This document shows, in pieces, positions 56,223-64,000 of a stretch of DNA of 64,000 nt. Under the pieces are notes generated by a model. It made no database searches and was not told the origin of the DNA. It saw only the letters and a list, made by a program, of their open reading frames with translations. Each line of letters begins with the position of its first letter. The stretch's first letter is position 1. Source of the stretch: CAVSDF01 sp963726715 (GTDB lineage: Bacteria > Bacteroidota > Rhodothermia > Rhodothermales > BA12). Where the stretch lies: contig CAVSDF010000010.1 of assembly GCA_963726715.1 (NCBI GenBank), positions 682,001 through 746,000 on the forward strand. Reading direction: 5' to 3'. A program made the translations under genes and the position numbers.

Positions 56223-57359
56223 ATGCTGATCGACACGCCCGCCGAGCTTTCCGATGTCGTCGACCGCCTGCGCGGCGAGGCCCGCGTGGCCGTCGATACC
56301 GAGTTCTTCTGGGAGCGGACGTTCTACCCGCGACTGGGACTCGTGCAACTCGGCACGGCGGCAGGCGAGACGTTCCTCGTCGATCCCCTCGCGCTCGACC
56401 TCGCGCCGCTCGGGCGCCTGATGGCCGACCCGAACGTGCAGAAGGTGCTCCACGACGCCGGGCAGGACCTCACGATCCTCCGCCGCGCCACCGGAGTCGT
56501 CGCCGAGAACATCCTCGACACGCGCCTCGCCTCCGGGTTCGCGGGCCTCTCGTCGACGCTCTCGCTGCGCCGCGTGCTCGTCGAGACCGTCGGCGTGTCG
56601 CTCGCCAAGACCGAGAGCCGGTCCGACTGGCTGCGCCGCCCGCTCTCCGACGCGCAGATCGCCTACGCCCACGACGACGTCCGCTACCTCGTGCCCGCCG
56701 CCGAGGAACTGCTGCGCCGCATCGAGGCCGCCGGGCGCCTCGCGTGGCTGTCGGAGGAACTGGCGGTGCTCGACGTTCCCGACACGACCGGCGAGTCGGA
56801 CCCCGAAACCGCGTACGCGCGCCTCAAAGGCCAGGGCCGGTTGCATCCGAAGGAGCGCGCCGTCCTGAAGCGCCTCGCCGCGTGGCGCGAGCACGAGGCG
56901 CGGACGCGCGACCAGCCGCGCGGGCACGTCGTGAGCGACGATGCGCTCGTCGCGGTGGCGCAGCGCAAGGTGCAGGACGCCTCCGGCGCCGAGCGCGCGG
57001 GCGTGCCGAAGCGCCACATCGCCGCCGTGATCGAGGCGGTGAAGGCCGGACTGAACGACGAGCCGATCCGCGTCGCCGAGCCGCCGCCCGAAGACGAGAC
57101 GCTCGGCGCGCGCGTCGACCTGCTCTTCGCCTTCGTCAAGGGCCGCGGCGTCGCCGACGGCGTCGACCCGGCGCTCGTCGCCAACCGCGCCGACATCGTC
57201 GCCCTCGCCGCCGACCGCGCGCCCTCGGCCGAGACGCACGAGATTCTCGCCGGATGGCGCGGCGTCTTCGTCGGCGCCGACCTCGTGCGCCTGCTCCGCG
57301 GCGAGATCCGCCTCCGCCTCGACCCCGAACGCGGCCTGCCGGTCGTCGAGGAGGCGTGA
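56223..57359 (+). CDS. rnd: Ribonuclease D
   Basis: 378 aa. 3'-5' exonuclease of the DEDD superfamily trimming tRNA and other RNA 3' ends. Exo I VAVDTEFFWERTFYP (Asp, Glu), Exo II VLHDAGQDLTIL (Asp) and Exo III YAHDDVRYLVPA (Tyr, Asp) are complete. An HRDC domain follows at about 215-290 (LHPKERAVLKRLAAWREHEA, HVVSDDALVAVA). Length matches the E. coli enzyme. The start at ATG 56223 is supported by the conserved LIDTPAELSDVVDRL opening. Confidence 0.94.
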   Translation: MLIDTPAELSDVVDRLRGEARVAVDTEFFWERTFYPRLGLVQLGTAAGETFLVDPLALDLAPLGRLMADPNVQKVLHDAGQDLTILRRATGVVAENILDTRLASGFAGLSSTLSLRRVLVETVGVSLAKTESRSDWLRRPLSDAQIAYAHDDVRYLVPAAEELLRRIEAAGRLAWLSEELAVLDVPDTTGESDPETAYARLKGQGRLHPKERAVLKRLAAWREHEARTRDQPRGHVVSDDALVAVAQRKVQDASGAERAGVPKRHIAAVIEAVKAGLNDEPIRVAEPPPEDETLGARVDLLFAFVKGRGVADGVDPALVANRADIVALAADRAPSAETHEILAGWRGVFVGADLVRLLRGEIRLRLDPERGLPVVEEA

Positions 57360-57437
57360 GGCGGCGTGGCAATCAACAGAGCAGACGTGTCACGCTCTCC
57401 CGAGGACCAACCGGAAGAAGCATGCTGTTAGGTCACT

Positions 57438-57848
57438 TCATCCTCTGCAGTGGAGTGATTTGTGGTCCACATACCATGCAGTCGCCCATACGAACAGGGA
57501 CATGATCACAGAGATAATGCAGCACAGGACCCACACGAAGGCATACCCGATACCGATACCGATACTCGGATCGTAGTCCAAGAAAACGGGGATGACGACC
57601 ATCATGTAGATGGTCGTTGCGACGCCCACCGTCCAGGCGAGCCTCACGGGCATTTTGCGCGCGAAGTATGCCTCGCAAAATCCGATGGCACCCCAGACAA
57701 TGAGTACAGGAATAGTCGCCAACCCTCCCAGCCCGCTGTCCTCCGTGCCCGACGACGGAACGGCACCAAACCGATGTGGCCATTCGCCGACGACGATGAG
57801 AACGACGACGGCGATACCGAGAGCGATGTGAAGCGAGCGAGTGAGCAT
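57438..57848 (-). CDS. Small polytopic membrane protein, unknown
   Basis: 136 aa from ATG 57848 with four hydrophobic segments (IALGIAVVVLIVVGEW, LATIPVLIVWGAIGFCEAYF, LAWTVGVATTIYMMVVIPVF, YAFVWVLCCIISVIMSLFVW). No family recognised. GC and codon use are lower than in surrounding genes (many ATA, TAT and AGT codons), suggesting recent acquisition. Confidence 0.65.
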   Translation of the reverse strand: MLTRSLHIALGIAVVVLIVVGEWPHRFGAVPSSGTEDSGLGGLATIPVLIVWGAIGFCEAYFARKMPVRLAWTVGVATTIYMMVVIPVFLDYDPSIGIGIGYAFVWVLCCIISVIMSLFVWATAWYVDHKSLHCRG

Positions 57849-57941
57849 CAGTGCAGAAGCGGTCGGATGAGTTCTGAAGTTCGTTGAAGGCAGCCCCCCC
57901 TTCGCCGGCGCCCTTGGCCGAGCGTCCTGACCTATTGGCTG

Positions 57942-58745
57942 TCAGCGGGCGACCGGCGCGTCCACGCGAGATGCATCGCCGAACGCGCCCGTGCGCAGGA
58001 AGGCGGCGGTGAGGCGCTGGACCTCGCGCGAGCGCATCAGCCACGTGTGCGTGCCGCGGACGACGCGGTGCGCCCGGACGCCGTCGAGGCGCGTTTCGGT
58101 GACCCAGACCTTGCCGTCGGCGTCGCCCGCGAGGATGGCGACCTCGACGCTGTCGGGCGGCGCGGGCAGGGCGGCGACGGTGCCGCCGCGGGCGGTCGTG
58201 CGGAGCTGGCGCATCGGCGTCTGCCAGCGCCCGAGCGTCGCGGCGTAGCGGTCGGCGGCGTGCGATCCCTGGTTCGGCGGGGCGATGAGGACGACGCGTC
58301 CGACGTTCGCGGGCGGGTCGTGGGCGAGCATCCAGCGGATGGCGATCGCGCCGAGGCTGTGGCCGACGAGGTGGACGCGCGGCGCCGCCTGCCGGTCCGT
58401 CTCGGCGCGCACCGCCCGCGCCACGTCGGCCCCGGCGCTCTCGATCGTCGCCCCGCGCGTCGAGCGGTAGCCGACGGTGAGCGTCCGGAATCCCGCCTGC
58501 CGCAGCGCCCGCGCGAGCGGTGCCATCGACGCGCGCGTGCGGCCCATCCCGTGGACGAGCACGACGAGATCGGCACCGTCGGGCGGTGGCGGGGGCGTGC
58601 GGACGGGGGCGACGGCGGCGGCGATGCACCCGGCGGTGGCGGCGGCGAGGAGGACGACGGCGAGCGCGGCGGATCGTGACGTGAGGCATTCTGGCGGCGG
58701 GGGAGTCGGTGCGGTTCCAACGGCCCCGGCCCTGCGCGGGTGCAT
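57942..58745 (-). CDS. Lipase-like alpha/beta hydrolase, probable lipoprotein
   Basis: About 267 aa. The hydrophobic LAVVLLAAATAGC is a lipobox-type signal; the start at ATG 58745 (MHPRRAGAVG) gives an unusually long n-region, and a frame change near 58680 (MPHVTI in another frame) could mean the true start is closer. Catalytic motifs: oxyanion loop VVLVHGMGRTRASM, nucleophile HLVGHSLGAIAIRWM, IAPPNQGSHAAD, Asp LAGDADGKVWV and His VRGTHTWLM. Resembles PGAP1/LipA-type esterases. Substrate unknown. Confidence 0.8.
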   Translation of the reverse strand: MHPRRAGAVGTAPTPPPPECLTSRSAALAVVLLAAATAGCIAAAVAPVRTPPPPPDGADLVVLVHGMGRTRASMAPLARALRQAGFRTLTVGYRSTRGATIESAGADVARAVRAETDRQAAPRVHLVGHSLGAIAIRWMLAHDPPANVGRVVLIAPPNQGSHAADRYAATLGRWQTPMRQLRTTARGGTVAALPAPPDSVEVAILAGDADGKVWVTETRLDGVRAHRVVRGTHTWLMRSREVQRLTAAFLRTGAFGDASRVDAPVAR

Positions 58746-58824
58746 CGGCGGCGGCGGTGGATGCGCCACGCGCGGTGCCCGTTGCGACGGGGATGCGCGG
58801 GCGGGCGATGCGGCGGTCTGGAAG

Positions 58825-58849
58825 CCTGTCAGGTGCGGGGGCCTGACAG
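58825..58849. repeat. CCTGTCAGG-type palindrome
   Basis: CCTGTCAGG-TGCGGGG-CCTGACAGG-like arms; related words occur near 34430, 37420, 55706 and 56098. Confidence 0.4.
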
Positions 58850-58929
58850 CTTGGCCTCCTTCTCTCTCCGCACTCCGCACCCGCCACCCGGTGCGCCCGC
58901 ACGTCTCCCGCTGCTCCCCGCTGCCGTCC

Positions 58930-58936
58930 TACCTTC
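58930..58936 (+). promoter_or_regulatory. -7 promoter-like element (TACCTTC)
   Basis: TACCTTC 19 bases before the ATG of the YdeI-like gene; one mismatch at the last base. Confidence 0.4.
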
Positions 58937-58955
58937 CTCCATCCCGCCCCGCCCG

Positions 58956-59459
58956 ATGCCCCCTGCCCCGTTCCGCGCCGAAATCACCCGCACCGACGAT
59001 GCGTTCATGCAGATGCACGCCGTCGTCGTGCCGCCCGACGTGGCGGCGGCGGTGCTCGGCGCCGGGTCGCGGCGCGTGCTCGTGACCATCGCGGGCGAGA
59101 CGCTGCGGCGCGCCCTGCAAACGCGGATCGACGAGGACGGCGGGCGCAGCCACCTCGTGATGATCAGCGCCGCCGTGCTGCACGACTTCGGGTTGCGGGA
59201 GGGCGTCTTCCTGACGCTATCCGTCGCACCCGATCCCGACCCCGACCGCATCGACATCCCCGACGAACTCCTCGTCGCGCTCGACCTCGACCCCGAGGCC
59301 TCCGCGCGCTTCGAGACCTTCACGCCCGGTCGTCAGCGCTCGATGGCGCACTACGTCTCGTCGGCCAAGCGCCCCGAGACGCGGGAGAAACGTGCCCTCG
59401 ACCTCGCCACCAAACTCCGCACGTACACCCTCTACGGCGACACCCGCACGGGCGGCTGA
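58956..59459 (+). CDS. DUF1905/YdeI (OmpD-associated) family protein
   Basis: 167 aa, soluble. The N-terminal DUF1905 beta-barrel domain (FRAEITRTDDAFMQMHAVVV, RRVLVTIAGETLRRALQTRI) is followed by a C-terminal YdeI-type helical domain with the typical ETFTPGRQRSMAHYVSSAKR and AKRPETREKRALDLATKL segments. The family is linked by name to OmpD, but its biochemical role is unknown. ATG 58956 is set by the conserved N-terminus and by the upstream TACCTTC. Confidence 0.85.
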   Translation: MPPAPFRAEITRTDDAFMQMHAVVVPPDVAAAVLGAGSRRVLVTIAGETLRRALQTRIDEDGGRSHLVMISAAVLHDFGLREGVFLTLSVAPDPDPDRIDIPDELLVALDLDPEASARFETFTPGRQRSMAHYVSSAKRPETREKRALDLATKLRTYTLYGDTRTGG

Positions 59460-59512
59460 GAGGGCATCGGCGCCCCGGTCGAGCATCTGCCGGTTGGGCA
59501 CCCGTCGGACTC

Positions 59513-59696
59513 GTAGGGGAGGTGCTCGCACGTCCCGGCCCGGCCTCCGATACCCGTCGCAGCGAATGCCTCGCCGCAACGGATCGGCAACGGACACCCC
59601 ATCGTGGCCGGTCCACCGGGGACGGCGGGACGGGTGGCGGGGCGCACGCCCGGTTCGTCAGCGCAACGGGACGGGACGTGCGAGCACGTCCCCTAC
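59513..59696. repeat. Element framed by two palindromes (GGGACGTGC class), copy 2
   Basis: Left palindrome 59513-59536 (GTAGGGGAGGTGCTCGCACG type) and right palindrome 59673-59696 (GGGACGTGCGAGCACGTCCC then CTAC). The right palindrome contains the TAG stop codon of exbD (59693-59695, minus strand). Organisation resembles 35498-35620, but the inner DNA differs. Confidence 0.6.
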
Positions 59697-60138
59697 TGCT
59701 CCTCTGCCTCGACGCCGAGCACGGCGCGGCCGCCGACCTGCCGGACGGCGGAGAGGATGCGGACGACGTTGCCGTGGCGCGCGGCGGTGTCGGCGCGGAC
59801 GACGACGGGGACGGGCGCGCGCAGCGAGTCGGCGACGAGCGAGTCGCCGGAGAGGGCGCTCTGGCGGGCGAGGAGCGGGCCGAGGCGGAAGACGAGCGAG
59901 TCGAACGGCACCTCGGCATCCTCGATGTAGAGGCGGCGCGCGCCGTCGAGCGAGACGGTGATCGCCTCGGGGGCGCCTCGTCGGGCGTCGCGGCGTCGGG
60001 CACGGCGACCGGCAGCGAGCGCGAGACGAGCGCGGGCGTCGCCACCATGAAGACGAGCAGGAGCACGAAGACGACGTCGGTGAGCGGCGTGATGTTGATC
60101 TCGCTCAGCTCGCGGTCCTCAAACGAAGTTCGGCGCAT
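59693..60138 (-). CDS. exbD: ExbD/TolR-type biopolymer transport protein (frameshifted)
   Basis: About 148 aa from ATG 60138. Cytoplasmic N-terminus MRRTSFEDRELSEINITPL, one TM helix with the proton-channel Asp (LTDVVFVLLLVFMVATPALV), then a periplasmic domain. The frame shifts near 59975 (PDEAP to EAITVSLDGARRLYIED) and ends GRAVLGVEAEEQ at TAG 59693. Span 446 bases, 148 codons plus two. It works with ExbB to harness proton motive force for TonB or Tol-type transport; no tonB or tolB is in the window. Its start overlaps the exbB 3' end by 20 bases. Confidence 0.9.
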
Positions 60139-60844
60139 GGGGGGCAGGCGAGGCGGTGGGAGCGGCAGACATCGCCGCCGCCGACGGGCGCGCGGACGGC
60201 ATCCGGGCGTCGAGTTCGGCGCAGAGGACCGCGATGCCCTGCTCGCCGATCATCCGCTCGCGGCGCAAACGGCGCGAGAGCAGGTTGTAGAAGACGACCG
60301 CCGGCACGGCGACGATGAGGCCCGCCGCCGTCGCCACGAGCGACTCTGCGATGCCCGCCATCACCGGCGCGAGGCCGCCCGCGCCCGCCACGCTGCCGTC
60401 GGCGCCGAGGGCATCGAAGGCGCGGATGACGCCGACGACGGTGCCGAAGAGGCCGATGAACGGGGCGACGCTCGCGAGCGTGGCGAACCAGCCGAGGCCG
60501 CGCTCCTGCCGCATCGTTTCGCGGTCGAGCCGGGCGAGCGACGCCTCCCGGAGTCCGGCCCCGGCGGCGCCGCGCCATTCGAGGACGCTCCGGAAGACGC
60601 GCGCGAGCGGCACCACCGACGCGTCGGCGCCCGAGGCGGCGTCGAGGGCCGCGCGGAAGTCGCCGCGCGAGGCCGCCTCCTGCACCCGGTCGGCCAGCCG
60701 CTCCGACGCCTTCCCGCCGACGCCGCGGAGTTCGTAGAGCTTGACGAGGGCGAGGGCGAGCGAGGCGACCGAGAGCGCGAGCAGCAGCCACGTGGCGACG
60801 CCGCCCTGCTCGATGAGGCCGAGGAACGAGGTGGAAGGAAGCAT
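60119..60844 (-). CDS. exbB: ExbB/TolQ/MotA-type proton channel protein
   Basis: 241 aa from ATG 60844 (MLPSTSFLGLIEQGGVATWL). Three TM helices: GVATWLLLALSVASLALALV, the central GLGWFATLASVAPFIGLFGT to TVVGVIRAF, and LVATAAGLIVAVPAVVFYNL. The family motif VAPFIGLFGTVVGVIRAF and the AESLVATAAGL segment are conserved. Forms the pentameric stator with ExbD. A GATCTTG box lies 56 bases upstream. Frame intact. Confidence 0.94.
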   Translation of the reverse strand: MLPSTSFLGLIEQGGVATWLLLALSVASLALALVKLYELRGVGGKASERLADRVQEAASRGDFRAALDAASGADASVVPLARVFRSVLEWRGAAGAGLREASLARLDRETMRQERGLGWFATLASVAPFIGLFGTVVGVIRAFDALGADGSVAGAGGLAPVMAGIAESLVATAAGLIVAVPAVVFYNLLSRRLRRERMIGEQGIAVLCAELDARMPSARPSAAAMSAAPTASPAPHAPNFV

Positions 60845-60899
60845 CGGCAGAAACGAGGGATCGGAAGGTCGGATCGGAGAGGCGGCAGCGCCCCGCGGC

Positions 60900-60906
60900 C
60901 AAGATC
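60900..60906 (-). promoter_or_regulatory. -7 promoter-like element of exbB (GATCTTG)
   Basis: GATCTTG on the minus strand, 56 bases before the exbB ATG. Confidence 0.4.
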
Positions 60907-61025
60907 GGGACGCTGCCCCGCCCAACGCACCCGCCCCCGGCGAATCGTGCGCGCGAACCCGGCATCTCTACCGATTCCGTCGTCGGGCGACGGGCGCGAG
61001 CTTGCCGCGATGCGACCAACCCAAT

Positions 61026-61172
61026 CCCTCCCTTCGAGGAACCGAAGGTCCGCGCAGCGGAAGGTGGCCTGAAAGGCCGGAGGGTGTGGGGCGGCCCAAC
61101 CATCTGTGGCCTCTGAACCGCCCCACACCCCCACCCCGCCGATGGCGGGGAGCCCCTCGCAGGGGGCGGTGG
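61026..61172. repeat. Large intergenic inverted-repeat element, copy 2
   Basis: Same block order as 41701-41840: CTCCCTTCGAGG, GGCCGGAGGGTGTGGGGCGG, a spacer, CCGCCCCACACCCCCACCCC, GGCGGGGAGCCCC, AGGGGGCGG. The inner arms can pair with each other, giving a long stem. Confidence 0.65.
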
Positions 61173-61259
61173 GTTCGTCCGCATCTCCCGCTCCCGTCCC
61201 CCTGCTTCACTGCCCTCAATCCCCACGCGCCACCCCACCAACTCACCATCCCACTCCCA

Positions 61260-61883
61260 TCACCGCCCCGCCGCCAGCACGCCGACGTTGTAGAGGCTGT
61301 GCGTGGCCGCCCAGGCATCCGGATCGGAGAGGCGGAGCCAGCGCGCGAACTGCGACGGCGTCCAGAAATTGATGTGCTCGGGGTCGGGCGAGACGCCCAT
61401 CGCCATCCCCATCGCCAGAAGCGTGCGGAAGACCGGCTCGCGCGGGACGGTCACGACGACGCCGACGCGGGCCACGCGCCGCAGTTCGGCGAGGGCGCGG
61501 TCGGGCGCGGCGAGGTGTTCGAGCACCTCGGTGCAGACGACGACATCGACGGAGGCGTCCTCGAACGGAAGCGCGTCGAGGCTCGCCACGCCGTACGCGA
61601 CAGACGAGCGGCTGCGCGCGGCCGCGAACGCGATGGCCGCCGGATCGACATCGACGGCGCGGATCGAGACGCCGGGCATCCGCGCCGCGAGCGCCTCGGC
61701 GACGAACCCTTCGCCGCAGCCCGCATCGAGCACCGACGAGGGATCGAAGGCCGCCACGCGCCGGGCGATGAGATCGAAGAAGCGCCGCTGATGAGTGCGC
61801 GAGACGAGGCCGCGGCGCGCGTACTTGGCGAGGTTCGGCGAGTCGTGCGCCGCGGCCTCTCCACCCGAAACCGACGCGCTCAC
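61260..61883 (-). CDS. Class I SAM-dependent methyltransferase
   Basis: 207 aa from GTG 61883, which overlaps the L,D-transpeptidase stop by 4 bases (GTGA). Methyltransferase domain type 11: motif I SVLDAGCGEGFVAEALAAR, acidic residue after strand 2 in IRAVDVDPAAIAFA, motif with LPFEDASVDVVVCTEVLEHL, and VGVVVTVPREPVF. The substrate is not predictable; coupling to an envelope enzyme hints at a small-molecule or lipid acceptor, which is inference. The C-terminal part (HINFWTPSQFARWL) is typical of UbiE/glycolipid-like members. Confidence 0.88.
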   Translation of the reverse strand: MSASVSGGEAAAHDSPNLAKYARRGLVSRTHQRRFFDLIARRVAAFDPSSVLDAGCGEGFVAEALAARMPGVSIRAVDVDPAAIAFAAARSRSSVAYGVASLDALPFEDASVDVVVCTEVLEHLAAPDRALAELRRVARVGVVVTVPREPVFRTLLAMGMAMGVSPDPEHINFWTPSQFARWLRLSDPDAWAATHSLYNVGVLAAGR

Positions 61884-62674
61884 GGGTCGATGACGACGGG
61901 CGTGCCGACGGTCACGTAGCCCCACATCGCGTCCATGTGCGCGTCGCGGACGGCCACGCAGCCCTGCGTCCAGTTGACGCCGGCGCCCGTTCCGCTGCCG
62001 TGGATCTCGATCATCCCGCCCATCGCCGTGTTCATCGGCGGCTCGGTGAAGGTGCGCTCGGCCTCGGCGATGGCCTCGTAGTCGCGCGCCGAGATGAGGC
62101 CGCGGTCGAGGGCGCGGCGGGCGTGGACGGTCGAGGGATAGCTGAGCACGAAGGCGCGGTAGAACTGCGAGCGCGGGTGCAGGCGGGCGACGTAGAAGAC
62201 GCCCTCGGGCGTGCGCCAGTGGTCGGGGTCGGCCATCGAGCCGCGCTGCTCCTTGTCGGACGTCATGTTGTAGCCAAAATCGGCGGGGACGCTCACGCGG
62301 GACGTTGTGCCCTCATAAAGGGTGATCGTACGGCGGCTTTTGGAGACGTAGATCCAGACGTTCGAGAGCGGCGCGCCGCGCAGGAATCCCTCGCGCCCAT
62401 CGTCGGTGCGGACGTGCGTCCAGCCACCCTCCTGCCCGATCCGGTGGAGCGAGGCGCGGCGGACGAGGCGGGCGATCGGGCGGAGAGAGTCGGCGGTGCG
62501 GAAGAGCGTCGCCTCGTCGGCCGAGAGGTAGTAGAGGTCGGCGTCGGGGTCGGCGGCGAGCAGGCGGCGCACGGGCGCATCGCCGTCGGCGGCCTGCGCA
62601 GACGCGGGGCGCGGCGCGGCGGCGGACGCGGCGAGGACGGTCAGGAGAGCGGCGAGGCGAAACAGGCGCGGCAT
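61880..62674 (-). CDS. L,D-transpeptidase (YkuD domain), secreted
   Basis: 264 aa from ATG 62674 with signal peptide LAALLTVLAASAAAPRPASA. An SH3-like segment (RIGQEGGWTHVRTDDGREGF) precedes the YkuD catalytic domain (about 110-264): IYVSKSRRTITLYEG, RTPEGVFYVARLHPRSQFY and the active site EIHGSGTGAGVNWTQGCVAV with His, Gly and nucleophilic Cys. It crosslinks peptidoglycan 3-3 or anchors proteins. Its stop is overlapped by the methyltransferase start, implying translational coupling. Confidence 0.92.
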   Translation of the reverse strand: MPRLFRLAALLTVLAASAAAPRPASAQAADGDAPVRRLLAADPDADLYYLSADEATLFRTADSLRPIARLVRRASLHRIGQEGGWTHVRTDDGREGFLRGAPLSNVWIYVSKSRRTITLYEGTTSRVSVPADFGYNMTSDKEQRGSMADPDHWRTPEGVFYVARLHPRSQFYRAFVLSYPSTVHARRALDRGLISARDYEAIAEAERTFTEPPMNTAMGGMIEIHGSGTGAGVNWTQGCVAVRDAHMDAMWGYVTVGTPVVIDP

Positions 62675-63022
62675 CGGGGCAGGCGGATCGGGCGCGGAAA
62701 ACAGCGCGGTGCAGGCGCGGAGGGTGTCGGCGAGACACGTCCGTTACAACGCCACGGAGTCAAGGTTCGTGCCGGGAGTGCGGTGGGACTCGGCGGAGGG
62801 CGGACGTTTGGAGGACACGCTGCCAGGGTGCGGAGGCCGCAGAGATGCTGCGTGCTCCGCTGCGGCGGGTCGCACCTCCGGTGGCAGCACGAGGCGGGAG
62901 CGGGGCCGCGGGGCCGTGGACCAGGCGACGCCCCGGCGATCGCTCCTGATGCGCAGGGCTGTGTCGTGCCACCACAAGGCCTTGTCCCACCCAACGAGGC
63001 GCGAGGCGGCGGTTCGCCTGCC
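62675..63022. other. Intergenic region between L,D-transpeptidase and lptC
   Basis: No gene, palindrome or promoter box recognised in about 350 bases; mildly repetitive Gly/Arg-rich frames only. Confidence 0.4.
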
Positions 63023-63612
63023 TCAGCGGATGGTGGCCTGACCCGTGATGCGCGTCATCGTGTAGGTGTCGAGGCGCTCGTCGGCGGAGAGGTTCTCGCC
63101 CTCGAACTGCTCCGTCGGACTGGTGAAGCGGACGTGGCCCGGCGCCGTGACGCGGCGCGCGGCTTCGTCCCAGATCACGCGCTCGGCGCTCAGCGTCTTT
63201 CCCCGCTCGCCTCGATCCGCACGCCCCCGTCGGCGACGAAGCGCCGCCGCGATTCGAGGTAGGCGACGCGCGGCGCGGTGAGCGTGGCGAGCGGCTGCCC
63301 GGCCTCGTCGAAGAGTTGGACGGTGACGAGCGGCGCGCCCGTGTCCGCCGGACCGTCTCCCGCCCTGCCCGTCCCGGCGCCGGTGAGGAGCGTGTAGGTG
63401 CTGTCGCCCTCGTAGGCGGCAAGGTGCGCGGCCTCGATGCGCGCGCGCGTGCGCCCGCCTTCCTGCACGGCAAAGCGCACGTTCCACGCCTCCCGCACGG
63501 GCGGCTTCTCGGTGGACACAGACGACGCCTCCCGCTCGGTCGCACGGGAGCACGCGGTTAGCCCGGTGAGGGCCGCAGCGGCGAACAGGACGAGACAGGC
63601 GCAGCGGAGCAT
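63023..63612 (-). CDS. lptC: LPS export protein LptC (lipoprotein form; frameshifted)
   Basis: About 196 aa from ATG 63612. Signal with lipobox LFAAAALTGLTAC. The periplasmic jellyroll domain shows WNVRFAVQEGGRTRARIEAA, VTVQLFDEAGQPLATLTAPR, ESRRRFVADGGVRIEASGE; after a shift near 63205 it continues GKTLSAERVIWDEAARRVTA, TSPTEQFEGENLSADERLDT and TRITGQATIR to TGA 63023. Span 590 bases, 196 codons plus two. LptC links the LptBFG transporter to LptA; Bacteroidota LptC is often lipid-anchored. Other lpt genes are not in the window. Confidence 0.88.
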
Positions 63613-63746
63613 CGGCGGCGTTGGGGACACAGCGACATCCACGCCCCACCCGGCGCCTCGGGTCCGGCTCCTCCGGTCCGGCAGACGCGCGCGCCCGAAC
63701 GACGGCGCGCGCCGCGGGTATCGCCGTCATTCCCATCTCCGCCGCC

Positions 63747-64000
63747 GTGCCTCCTCCTTCCGATCCCAGCCCGTGGGCGCCCCGCCCGTCCGGCACACCC
63801 GCTCCCGATGCCGCGCCCGTCAGCCCGTGGGCGCCCCCCGCCGACGGCTCCGCTGCGCCCGCGCCCGAGACGTCCGCGCCCCGCGCATCCGCATCCCCCA
63901 CGTCCTCGCCCGAGACGCCGACGGCCGGCGCGCCTGCATCGGAGACGCGGCGGCGGCGGTGGCCCCTCGTGGTGGCCCTGCTGATCGGCGTGCTCGGGAT
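63747..64000 (+). CDS. Pro/Ala-rich membrane protein (5' part only)
   Basis: From GTG 63747: MPPPSDPSPWAPRPSGTPAP, a second SPWAP copy (PVSPWAPPADGSAAPAPETS), a Ser/Pro/Ala linker, then ETRRRRWPLVVALLIGVLG, the start of a TM helix after a positive patch. About 84 codons are visible. A long disordered cytoplasmic N-terminus before a single TM helix suggests an envelope protein; the family cannot be told from this part. Divergent from lptC. Confidence 0.6.
   Translation, partial: MPPPSDPSPWAPRPSGTPAPDAAPVSPWAPPADGSAAPAPETSAPRASASPTSSPETPTAGAPASETRRRRWPLVVALLIGVLG

Noticed and set aside
62709..63020. Small open frames between the L,D-transpeptidase and lptC genes
   Set aside because: Gly/Arg-rich in all frames, no start context and no motif.

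Overview
The window is very GC-rich DNA (about 70 percent by eye) from a Gram-negative bacterium. LpxH, LptC, ExbB/ExbD and many lipoproteins show an outer membrane. The usual start-proximal promoter element is TAnnTTG or TAnnTTTG, the Bacteroidota-type -7 box, and Shine-Dalgarno sequences are rare. Together with the Bacteroidota-style 'asparagine synthetase B' secreted protein, the S9 peptidase and a lone type III polyketide synthase, this suggests a high-GC Rhodothermota/Bacteroidota lineage such as Rubricoccaceae. That placement is inference.

Layout. 1-3 kb: secreted BNR-repeat protein and type III PKS. 3.4-8.3 kb: RecQ, a DUF3891 protein and a phosphodiesterase-family lipoprotein. 8.6-14.4 kb: secreted TPR protein, small lipoproteins and the 'asparagine synthetase B'-like protein. 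14.6-17.5 kb: polyferredoxin plus FAD oxidoreductase. 17.8-19.1 kb: NadK, tRNA-Phe and a perfect-palindrome terminator. 19.4-29 kb: a signalling island with an RsbQ-type alpha/beta hydrolase, a PAS histidine kinase, a single-domain response regulator and two large hybrid kinases, bordered by a fragment of an S9 peptidase gene and by the intact S9 peptidase. 31.7-37.3 kb: SpoIIE-type phosphatase, purine nucleoside phosphorylase and Ppx/GppA. 37.5-44.7 kb: a VOC/alpha-beta hydrolase fusion, M28 peptidase, Der, EcsC, a HAD/deaminase fusion and a DinB protein. 44.7-49.4 kb: MFS transporter, PBP1A and LpxH. 49.5-53.9 kb: CoA-binding protein, TpiA, a TlpA-like lipoprotein and small unknowns. 53.9-64 kb: M23 peptidase, DUF3299, RNase D, lipase, YdeI-like protein, ExbB/ExbD, methyltransferase, L,D-transpeptidase, LptC and the start of a Pro-rich membrane protein.

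The strongest biological theme is signalling. RsbQ is normally paired with a PAS-PP2C phosphatase, but here it is paired with a PAS histidine kinase and a response regulator, next to two multi-domain hybrid kinases (one ending in HPt) and a membrane SpoIIE phosphatase. Envelope building (PBP1A, L,D-transpeptidase, M23, LpxH, LptC, ExbBD) is the second theme.

About 30 apparent single-base frameshifts break otherwise well-conserved genes, including essential ones: about seven in tpiA, and one each in lptC, exbD and rsbQ. They look like consensus errors of the assembly rather than biology, and they cluster at 11.6-12.7 and 50.7-51.3 kb. The intergenic DNA is rich in short palindromes sharing GTAGGG...CCCTAC ends with interchangeable cores, plus two related copies of an element of about 140 bp. 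No CRISPR array, insertion sequence, prophage or rRNA was seen.
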